Shown here piece after piece: positions 1-7,542 of a stretch of 14,072 bases of DNA. Each line of letters starts with the position of its first letter. Position 1 is the stretch's first letter. Origin of the DNA: Candidatus Aminicenantes bacterium UBA4085 (GTDB lineage: Bacteria; Acidobacteriota; Aminicenantia; Aminicenantales; UBA4085); contig DFYJ01000044.1 of NCBI GenBank assembly GCA_002383325.1, positions 1-14,072 of the forward strand. The letters run 5' to 3'. The notes under the pieces were generated by a model. It was not told where the DNA came from, ran no database searches, and saw only the letters and a program-made list of their open reading frames with translations. The position numbers were made by a program, and so were the translations under genes.

Positions 1-215
1 AGGAAAGCGCTGGTGATCTCGATCTTGGGCAGGTCGCCGGCCGACATCAGAGGGATGACGACCAGGGCTACGATCAGGAGCGCGTGGATGAGAAACGCGA
101 TGGGGAAAGCCAAAGCCTTCCGCCCCGAGCCCTTCTCGCGGGTGATGAGCGAGTCGCGGAAGATCTCGGGAACCGCTTCCTTCCCTGAGGAGCCCGGCTT
201 CTTCACTTCAGCCAT
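1..215 (-). CDS. TonB-like energy-transducer protein, N-terminal part only (runs off the window)
   Basis: The reading frame starts at an ATG at 215 and runs out of the window after 71 full codons. A GAGG Shine-Dalgarno lies 6 nt upstream. The visible part has a charged cytoplasmic stretch (residues 1-33, including FRDSLITREKGSGRKA), one hydrophobic membrane segment (about 35-58, FPIAFLIHALLIVALVVIPL), then the beginning of a periplasmic region (DLPKIEITSAF). One N-terminal transmembrane anchor after a basic tail is the layout of TonB-family proteins, which pass proton-motive force to outer-membrane receptors. This style of N-terminus occurs in TonB-like proteins of Acidobacteria-type genomes (family knowledge, not checked here). 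The diagnostic C-terminal TonB domain is outside the window, so another single-span envelope protein cannot be excluded. It has its own promoter and is separate from the secF operon upstream. Confidence 0.55.
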   Translation of the reverse strand, partial: MAEVKKPGSSGKEAVPEIFRDSLITREKGSGRKALAFPIAFLIHALLIVALVVIPLMSAGDLPKIEITSAF

Positions 216-261
216 GTCAGACCTCATATGTTAGGGTGATGATGTACCGAGACAGTAAGTA

Positions 262-290
262 AGTATAAAAGAAAAGCTTTTGCAAGGCAA
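262..290 (-). promoter_or_regulatory. Sigma-70-type promoter for the TonB-like gene
   Basis: On the minus strand, TTGCCT (-35, 285-290) and TATACT (-10, 262-267) are separated by exactly 17 bp. Transcription would begin near 255, leaving a leader of about 40 nt with a GAGG ribosome site before the ATG at 215. The hexamers match consensus at 4/6 and 5/6. Confidence 0.55.
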
Positions 291-308
291 GTCTCGGCCG
301 CAACATTT

Positions 309-1469
309 TTATTTCCGTCCGGCGGATTTGGACGGGAACCACTTGGTCCACCACAGTACGATGGGGCAGCTGAGATAGATGGTCGAGTAGACGCCCTCGA
401 ACGTCCCGATCAGCATCAGGAAGGCGAAGTCGTTGATGACCTTGCCGCCGAAGAGGAAAAGAGCCAGGACAGTCATCAGGACGGTGCCCGAGGTGATGAA
501 GGTCCGGCCCAGCATCTGATTGAGGCTGAGGTTCATGATGGCCTCGAGCGGCAGCTTGCGGTTGAGCTTCTGGTTCTCCCGGATGCGGTCGAAGATGACG
601 ATGGTGTCGTTGATGGAGAAGCCGACAATGGTCAGGATGCCGGCGATGATCGGCAGGTTGACCTCGCGGCCGGAGAAGGAGTAGAGGCTCATGGTGATCA
701 GGACGTCCTGGGTCAGGGTGAAGATGGCCGAGACGCCGTTGGCCAGCTTGAAGCGCAGGGCGATATAGACGAGCATGCCCAGCAGCGACCAGACGGTGGC
801 CTGGACGGCCTTCTTGCGCAGGTCCGCGCCGACCTGGGGCCCGACGCTCTCGCGGCTTAGAATGGTCAGCTTGCCCAGGTAGGTCTTGCCCTTAAGGAAC
901 GAGACCGCCTCGGCCGGGATTCCGGCCGGGCCCATCTCAGCGAAATCGGAGATGATGCCCTTGTCCTTGCGCAGGCCGAAGATGCTCTCGGCGTAGGCGG
1001 CGGCCTTGTCCAGGAAGGCCGGCTCGAGCAGCCCGGTCAGGCTCTTGAGGTCGAGGCCGTTGAGATCGCGCAGGCCCTGGGCTTTCTCGGCCTCGCCGTC
1101 GGAGCCCCTGAGGGCGGCGATGATCTTGTTGCCGAGGGCTTCGTGGCTCTCCAGGTCGACCGCGGCGTCCTTGGTGTTGCGGACCTCAACGCTGCGGATC
1201 TGGAACTCGCGGCCGGTCTTGCCGGTCTCCTGGATGGAGCTTCCGCCCAGGCCGACTCCGGCCAGCAGGTTGCGGATGTCGCCGACCTTCCGGGGCGCCT
1301 TGTAGGCGACCCGGATCAGGGTGCCCTCGCCGAAGTCCACGCCCAGCTTGAGTCCCTTGAAGACGAAGATGTTCAGGATCCCGGCCAGGACGACGGCGGC
1401 CGTGACGGCCAGGGCCACGTACTTATACTTCATGAAGTTGATGGTGGGGGTTTTCTTGAAGATGTCCAT
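309..1469 (-). CDS. secF: Protein translocase subunit SecF
   Basis: SecF is an inner-membrane partner of SecD. The SecDF complex uses proton-motive force to help pull secreted proteins out of the SecYEG channel. The 386-residue protein has TM1 (about 16-38), the periplasmic entry motif LGVDFGEGTLIRV (42-54), and a TM2-6 block from about 222. The block contains the family motif IVGFSINDTIVIFDRIREN (281-299), with D288 and D294, and the RTFITSGT segment (322-329). It follows secD with a 1-nt gap (TGA-C-ATG) and has no clear Shine-Dalgarno, so translation is probably coupled to secD. Two oddities: the usual FTGGT motif reads FGEGT, and the first periplasmic region (about 40-207) is far longer than in E. 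coli SecF (323 aa in total), with a helical-looking stretch at about 105-195. Confidence 0.95.
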   Translation of the reverse strand: MDIFKKTPTINFMKYKYVALAVTAAVVLAGILNIFVFKGLKLGVDFGEGTLIRVAYKAPRKVGDIRNLLAGVGLGGSSIQETGKTGREFQIRSVEVRNTKDAAVDLESHEALGNKIIAALRGSDGEAEKAQGLRDLNGLDLKSLTGLLEPAFLDKAAAYAESIFGLRKDKGIISDFAEMGPAGIPAEAVSFLKGKTYLGKLTILSRESVGPQVGADLRKKAVQATVWSLLGMLVYIALRFKLANGVSAIFTLTQDVLITMSLYSFSGREVNLPIIAGILTIVGFSINDTIVIFDRIRENQKLNRKLPLEAIMNLSLNQMLGRTFITSGTVLMTVLALFLFGGKVINDFAFLMLIGTFEGVYSTIYLSCPIVLWWTKWFPSKSAGRK

Positions 1470-1470
1470 G

Positions 1471-3006
1471 TCAGATGCTCAGTGTCTTGGCGGTCTTGGG
1501 GACGACCAGCTCGAACATGACCCGGGAGACGAAGACAGCCGTGAACAGGTTGGCCAGCAGACTGATGGTCAGGGTCACGGCGTAGCCCCGGATCGGCCCG
1601 GTCCCGAACTGGAACAGGAAGACGGCCGAGATGATGGTCGTCAGGTTGGAGTCGAAGATGGCCGAGAAGGCCTTGCTGAAGCCGGCCGAGACGCAGGACC
1701 CGACGCTTTTGGCGATGGCCCGCTCCTCCTTGATCCGCTCGAAGATCAGGACGTTGGCGTCGACTGCCATGCCGATCGAGAGGATGATGCCGGCGATGCC
1801 GGGCAGAGTCAGGTTGGCCTTGAAGTAGGCCAGGGCCCCGAACAGCACGACCACGTTGAGGATCAGGGCCACGATGGCGTTGATCCCGGACAGCTTGTAG
1901 TAGATGATCATGAAGATCATCACGGCCAGGATGGCGGCCAAGCCGGCGAAGAGCCCCTGCTTGACCGAGTCCGAGCCCAGCGAGGGGCCGATGGTCCGCT
2001 CCTCGAGGTACTTGATCCCGGCCGGCAGCGCCCCGGCCTTGAGAACGATGACCAGGTCGTTGGCTTCCTCGGCGCTGAAGCGGCCTTCGATAATGCCGCT
2101 GTCGCCGATGCGGGCGTTGATGTTGGGAGCCGACTGGACCTTGTCGTCCAGGACGATGGCCAGGGCCCGGTTGATGTTGGCCCCGGTGACCTGCTCGAAG
2201 CGGCGGGCGCCGTCGGTGTTGAGCTGGAAGGCGACGGCCGGGTTGCCCCACTCGTCCTGCGAGACGCGTACGGAGCGCAGGTCCTGGCCGGACACGGCGG
2301 CCACTTTCTCCAAGAGATAGAGGCCCGGATGGCCGCGGCTCGCGTCGCCGCGGACGATCTCGGCGTCCTCGGGCACCACCCCGTTGAAGGGCTGCAGCAG
2401 GGTGGCCTCGTCGGCCGCCGGGCCGCCTTTGACCAGGCGCCACTTCAGGACGGCGGTGACCTTGATCAGGTTCTTGACGTGCTCGGGGTCGTCGACGCCG
2501 GGCAGCTCGACCACGATCCGGTCGGTTCCCTGCTTCTGGATGAGCGGCTCGGCCACGCCGAACTGGTCGACGCGGTTGCGGATCGTCTCCAGGGTCTGGG
2601 TCACGGCCATTTCGCGCAGGATCTGGGCGGCGGCCGGGGTCAGGCTGAAGACGGCCCGATCGGCCATGAAGGAGATCGTCCAGTCGCGGGTGTACTGGTC
2701 GAGCAGCTCCTTGATCTTGGCTTCCTGGTTGGCGTCCGTGCCGGTGAAGGCGAAGAGGCCGGGTTTTTCCTTGACTCCCGCGGTAAAGGTCACGCTGTTC
2801 TTCTTGAACAGCTCGCTGAAGCGGGTGATCTCCTGGTCAGTCTCGGCCGTCAGGGCGTCTTCGGTCATGACCTGGAGGACCAGGTGGATGCCGCCCTTGA
2901 GGTCCAGGCCGAGCTTGATCTTCCGGCTCAGGGGGGTGGCCAGGAAGACGCACAGGCCGACCACGGCCAGGATCAGCGGTACTTTCCAGTTGAGTCCTTT
3001 CTTCAT
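1471..3006 (-). CDS. secD: Protein translocase subunit SecD
   Basis: SecD is the larger subunit of the SecDF proton-driven translocation motor in the inner membrane. The 511-residue protein shows TM1 (about 9-24), the P1 entry motif LGLDLKGGIHLVLQV (32-46), TLETIRNRVDQFGVAEP (138-154) and ELPGVDDPE (167-175). The P1 head region ends near 340. Five further membrane segments follow, with the proton-pathway motif IGMAVDANVLIFERIKEE (411-428; D416 is conserved in the family) and RGYAVTLTISLLANLFTAVF (473-492). It is shorter than E. coli SecD (615 aa), a length common outside Gammaproteobacteria. It lies 90 bp after yajC; its start has only a weak purine-rich AGAGAG upstream. The order yajC-secD-secF is the classical one. 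Confidence 0.96.
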   Translation of the reverse strand: MKKGLNWKVPLILAVVGLCVFLATPLSRKIKLGLDLKGGIHLVLQVMTEDALTAETDQEITRFSELFKKNSVTFTAGVKEKPGLFAFTGTDANQEAKIKELLDQYTRDWTISFMADRAVFSLTPAAAQILREMAVTQTLETIRNRVDQFGVAEPLIQKQGTDRIVVELPGVDDPEHVKNLIKVTAVLKWRLVKGGPAADEATLLQPFNGVVPEDAEIVRGDASRGHPGLYLLEKVAAVSGQDLRSVRVSQDEWGNPAVAFQLNTDGARRFEQVTGANINRALAIVLDDKVQSAPNINARIGDSGIIEGRFSAEEANDLVIVLKAGALPAGIKYLEERTIGPSLGSDSVKQGLFAGLAAILAVMIFMIIYYKLSGINAIVALILNVVVLFGALAYFKANLTLPGIAGIILSIGMAVDANVLIFERIKEERAIAKSVGSCVSAGFSKAFSAIFDSNLTTIISAVFLFQFGTGPIRGYAVTLTISLLANLFTAVFVSRVMFELVVPKTAKTLSI

Positions 3007-3048
3007 CGGATCTCTCTTTTCAGGCGGATCGCCTTGTATCGGGGGTAG

Positions 3049-3074
3049 GGGCGGGATCCGCTCCGGGTCCGCCC
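3049..3074 (-). other. Hairpin in the yajC-secD gap
   Basis: The 90-bp gap between yajC and secD contains a perfect 6-bp inverted repeat, GGGCGG at 3049-3054 and CCGCCC at 3069-3074, with a 14-nt loop. A smaller AGGCG/CGCCT hairpin sits nearer the secD start. Neither is followed by a T-run, so neither looks like a rho-independent terminator. They could tune mRNA stability or secD translation, but at this GC content chance is a real alternative. Confidence 0.25.
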
Positions 3075-3096
3075 GCGTCCGTTCTCGAGCCTCGGG

Positions 3097-4735
<1,639 letters not shown>

Positions 4736-4749
4736 GGCTAATGGCGTCC

Positions 4750-4778
4750 ATTTAAGCATACCGGCTCCGGCTTTTCAA
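4750..4778 (-). promoter_or_regulatory. Candidate promoter of the small ORF-tgt-yajC-secDF operon
   Basis: On the minus strand, TTGAAA (4773-4778, 5/6) and TTAAAT (4750-4755, 4/6) are 17 bp apart. Transcription would start near 4743, giving a leader of only about 8 nt before the ATG at 4735. It lies back to back with the lepB promoter. Confidence 0.45.
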
Positions 4779-4847
4779 CGGCCGGCCCGGAGTCCTCCGA
4801 ACTGCCCGGCCGGAGAAACGCCGGGGCAACCTTCCGGGGTAACCTTC

Positions 4848-4876
4848 TTGATGCGGCCGGGGTTTTAGGCTATGCT
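4848..4876 (+). promoter_or_regulatory. Sigma-70-type promoter for lepB
   Basis: TTGATG (4848-4853) and TATGCT (4871-4876) are separated by 17 bp, each matching consensus at 4/6. The expected start near 4883 leaves a leader of about 20 nt carrying AGGA at 4894-4897, 6 nt before the lepB ATG. Confidence 0.5.
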
Positions 4877-4903
4877 GTGGCTTCTTTTCAAGCAGGATAG
4901 AAC

Positions 4904-5635
4904 ATGAAAGACCAACACGATATCGACGATGATGGCGGGAAAAAGAAGAAGAAGAGGGACAAGAGCGTCTTCCGCGAGTACTTCGAGCTCATTGCTGAGA
5001 CGGCGGTCTTCGTCTTCTTCGTCATGACCTTCGTCGTGCAGGCCTTCCAGATCCCGACCGGCTCCATGGAGCCGACCCTTCTTGTCGGCGACTTCCTGCT
5101 GGTCAATAAGCTGATCTACACCAACACCGACAACCCCATCGACAAGCTCGTCCTGCCCCGGCGCCAGGTGCGGCGGCAAGATATCGTCATCTTCAAGTAC
5201 CCTAACGAGCTGAACAAGGATTTCGTCAAGCGGGTCATCGGCCTGCCCGGCGAGACCATCGAGATCAAGGCCAAGCAGGTCTCGATCAACGGCCAGGTCC
5301 TGGACGAGCCTTACAAGGTCCACAACGACAGCCAAGTCATCGGCAAGAACGACTACTACCAATACGCCGATTCCATCCGCGACAACTACGGCCCGGTCAC
5401 CGTCCCCGAAGGCCACATCTTCGCCATGGGCGACAACCGGGACAACAGCGCCGACTCGCGCTATTGGGGCTTCCTGCCGTTGAGCTACCTCAAGGGCCGG
5501 CCCTGGCTGATCTACTTTTCCTACCAGGCCGAACGGGACGCCTACCTGAAGACGGGCCTGCGGGACCGGCTGAAGAAGTTCGTTTCCTTCCTGCCCAAGG
5601 CCCGCTGGCGCCGGATGTTCAAGATCATTCATTGA
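4904..5635 (+). CDS. lepB: Signal peptidase I
   Basis: LepB is an inner-membrane serine protease (family S26) that removes signal peptides from proteins exported by Sec and Tat. The 243-residue protein has an acidic then polylysine cytoplasmic N-terminus (KKKKKRDK, 13-20), one membrane segment (about 29-48), the nucleophile S54 in TGSMEPTLLVGDFLLVNKL, the general base K109 in FVKRVIGLPGETIEI, and the conserved box MGDNRDNSADSRYWGFLP (175-192). All catalytic elements are intact. It has its own promoter and an AGGA ribosome site, and is the only plus-strand gene in the window. Its 3' end overlaps by 11 bp with the convergent phosphatase-like gene, leaving no room for a terminator between them. 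It lies close to the tgt-yajC-secDF export operon, fitting a role in secretion. Confidence 0.96.
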   Translation: MKDQHDIDDDGGKKKKKRDKSVFREYFELIAETAVFVFFVMTFVVQAFQIPTGSMEPTLLVGDFLLVNKLIYTNTDNPIDKLVLPRRQVRRQDIVIFKYPNELNKDFVKRVIGLPGETIEIKAKQVSINGQVLDEPYKVHNDSQVIGKNDYYQYADSIRDNYGPVTVPEGHIFAMGDNRDNSADSRYWGFLPLSYLKGRPWLIYFSYQAERDAYLKTGLRDRLKKFVSFLPKARWRRMFKIIH

Positions 5636-7295
5636 TCCGGGCCGGCCGGATCTCCAGATCGTCGTACGAGGTGATGGTGAAGACCGGATTGGCCTCGGTG
5701 AAATCGCGGTCGAAGAGCTGGCCCCGGACGATGCCGTCCATGTCCCGCCCCACGGGCAGCCTCAAGTAATACAACAGCGTCGGCAGGACGTCGACGATCT
5801 TGACCGCGTCGAGCGAGCTGCCCTTGGCCACGCCGCCGCCGAAGAAAAAGGCCGCCCCGTCCGGGGCCCGCTCGTGGTAGGCGGAAACGTCGGGATTCCC
5901 CAGGGCCCACTCGACGATGCGCTTCCAGTAGGGCAGGGGCTCGACGCCGTGGGTCGAGACGACCGCCAGGAGCTCGTCCTCCTTGAGCGCGGCCATGGCC
6001 CGGCCCAGGATGCGGTCGTAGAGCTGGTAGGCTTTGCGGATGACCGGCCCGTAGCGGAGGATGTCCTCCTGGCGCATCTCGCCGAAGGCTTCGGGCTGAC
6101 TGTACTTGTAGAACAAGCCCTGGACGGGGCTCAACCCGTCCAGGAACAGGACCGTCAGGCGGGGCTGCCGGGCGGCCTTGCCGCTGAAGGCGGCGGCCGA
6201 AGCTTCGTCGTCGGCCCGCAGGGCCCGGCGGGCCAGCTCGAAGAGCCGCGAGGTCCCGGACTCGTAGTCTTGGAAGATGACCTGGAAGAAGGATTCGGGC
6301 TTGGCCTCCGCCTCGCCGGTCGAGTCGGGCGGGGCGGCCGCGGCTGGAGCGGAAGCGTCCAGGACCGGGAGACCGGCATCCGTGGTGATCCGCCAGAGGT
6401 CCTTGATCTGGGCCGGCCCGGGATGGGGCTCGATGGACAGGATGCGGAGCCGCGTCATCTGGCGGAAGAGGATGAAACGCGGCACGACCTCGAGCCGGTG
6501 AGGGAGACCGGGCAGGGAATAGCGGACGTCGGAGATCTGGCGGTGATGGGCGGGCATCTTCCCGGTCAGGAGGCTTCGCCGCAAGACGAACGGATCGCTG
6601 GGGGTGAAGCCTTCGACCCGGGCCCAGGCGCCGCTTTCCATCAGGGCAGCGAAGTTCGGCAGCAGACCCTCGGCGGCCAGCGGCTGGATGAAGTCCAGGC
6701 TTAGCCCATCGATCCCGATCAGGGTCACCCGCCGGTCCGTGTCGGTCGGGCGGTAAAGCCCCGTCCGGCGGGCCTGGGGCGGGGCTTCAATAGTCAGTCT
6801 CTCGTAGACGGTCAAGCCGAGCATGGCGGCCAATAGGGCGAAATAGGCGATCCCTAGGGATCGTCGGGGCTTGTGGTGGCGGTACTCGTAATGGGCCACC
6901 AGGCCGATCATCGCCACCACGAACAGGGCGATCATCTGGATCTTCAGATGAGACCGGGCGTCGGAGGAGAAGAAGGCCCCGAAGTAGGCGGTGTTCTCTC
7001 GGATGATGACCAGGGCGACCAGGGTCTGCAGGGCGGTGGCCAGCATCAGGAAGGACGGGCTGACGAAGCCCTTGACGGGCCGGCCTCCGGTCAGGAAGCG
7101 GAAGGCCAGGGCGATCAGCAGGCTGACCATGGCGGCCAGGAGGCCGTAAGTGACGGCCATCCAGCCGCTCAGGACCAGGAGGACGCGCGGGGTCACGGTC
7201 AGGTTGATGTTGAGGTCGACGACCAGGACGGCCAGGAGAACGGCGAAGAGCAGGGCGCCGATGAGGGCGTTGGACAGGGTCCGCAGAAAGGACAT
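5625..7295 (-). CDS. Membrane-anchored alkaline-phosphatase-fold protein (type I phosphodiesterase-like) with degenerate active site
   Basis: The 556-residue protein has five predicted N-terminal membrane segments (about 11-30, 37-67, 80-98, 117-135, 147-165). A basic loop after the fourth (HYEYRHHKPRRS) puts the C-terminal domain in the periplasm. Residues 189-530 look like the phosphodiesterase/nucleotide pyrophosphatase branch of the alkaline phosphatase superfamily: TLIGIDGLS (D196), LLTGKMPAHH (242-251), and YHERAPDG (473-480) followed by FFFGGGVAKG and VDVLPTLLYYLRLP, ending in DMDG. Expected ligands are missing: the family D-x-x-x-H reads S389-PVQ-G393, SDHG reads S447-T-H-G450, and the usual Thr nucleophile position is Pro. 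Catalysis is therefore doubtful and its substrate unknown; a binding or structural envelope role is possible. An Ala/Pro/Glu-rich insert lies near 312-335. A candidate promoter lies directly upstream, with no clear Shine-Dalgarno. Confidence 0.8.
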   Translation of the reverse strand: MSFLRTLSNALIGALLFAVLLAVLVVDLNINLTVTPRVLLVLSGWMAVTYGLLAAMVSLLIALAFRFLTGGRPVKGFVSPSFLMLATALQTLVALVIIRENTAYFGAFFSSDARSHLKIQMIALFVVAMIGLVAHYEYRHHKPRRSLGIAYFALLAAMLGLTVYERLTIEAPPQARRTGLYRPTDTDRRVTLIGIDGLSLDFIQPLAAEGLLPNFAALMESGAWARVEGFTPSDPFVLRRSLLTGKMPAHHRQISDVRYSLPGLPHRLEVVPRFILFRQMTRLRILSIEPHPGPAQIKDLWRITTDAGLPVLDASAPAAAAPPDSTGEAEAKPESFFQVIFQDYESGTSRLFELARRALRADDEASAAAFSGKAARQPRLTVLFLDGLSPVQGLFYKYSQPEAFGEMRQEDILRYGPVIRKAYQLYDRILGRAMAALKEDELLAVVSTHGVEPLPYWKRIVEWALGNPDVSAYHERAPDGAAFFFGGGVAKGSSLDAVKIVDVLPTLLYYLRLPVGRDMDGIVRGQLFDRDFTEANPVFTITSYDDLEIRPARINE

Positions 7296-7304
7296 GATGC
7301 CGTC

Positions 7305-7333
7305 ACGGTAGCATGAACAAGCCGACCCGGCAA
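7305..7333 (-). promoter_or_regulatory. Candidate extended -10 promoter of the phosphatase-like gene
   Basis: On the minus strand, TTGCCG (7328-7333) and TACCGT (7305-7310) are separated by 17 bp, and a TG dinucleotide sits one base before the -10 (extended -10). The expected start falls within a few bases of the ATG at 7295, implying a leaderless or nearly leaderless mRNA. The hexamers are weak (3/6 each), so confidence is low. Confidence 0.35.
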
Positions 7334-7352
7334 GAGAGGGCTCGGGCTATGA

Positions 7353-7507
7353 GGGGGCAAAAACGTTCGCGCCCCCAGCGAGGGCGCTCACTCCGGCCGG
7401 CTCACTCGCTCTCCCTGCTTCGCAGGGAACCGTGCCCGCTCATTCGCCGACACTAAGCCTGCGCTTAGTGCTGCAAAGCCCGTGGTTTCGGCCCCCATCG
7501 CCCTCGC
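7353..7507. repeat. Noncoding element with nested perfect inverted repeats
   Basis: This lies in the 247-bp gap (7296-7542) between lptFG and the phosphatase-like gene. Perfect stems: GGGGGC/GCCCCC at 7353-7358 and 7371-7376; a long-range 9-bp stem GCGAGGGCG at 7378-7386 with CGCCCTCGC at 7499-7507; TCCCTGC/GCAGGGA at 7412-7418 and 7422-7428 with a 3-nt loop; CACTAAGC/GCTTAGTG at 7451-7458 and 7463-7470 with a 4-nt loop. The two small hairpins sit inside the 9-bp closing stem. GCTCACTC occurs twice as a direct repeat (7386-7393, 7400-7407), with a one-mismatch third copy at 7438-7445. No T-run marks a terminator. It could be a dispersed palindromic repeat or a structured RNA; strand is undecided. 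Confidence 0.5.
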
Positions 7508-7542
7508 CCCTCTGGAGGATACTAACTCGCCAAGGATCGACA

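Noticed and set aside
1321..3048. 575-codon plus-strand open frame across secD
   Set aside because: Antisense shadow of secD and the start of secF, with a low-complexity Asp/Gly/Gln/Val product.
4760..4847. Possible terminator among GC-rich inverted repeats (CCGG/GCCGG motifs) in the divergent region
   Set aside because: Short, GC-driven complementarity with no T-run; the region is better explained as back-to-back promoters.
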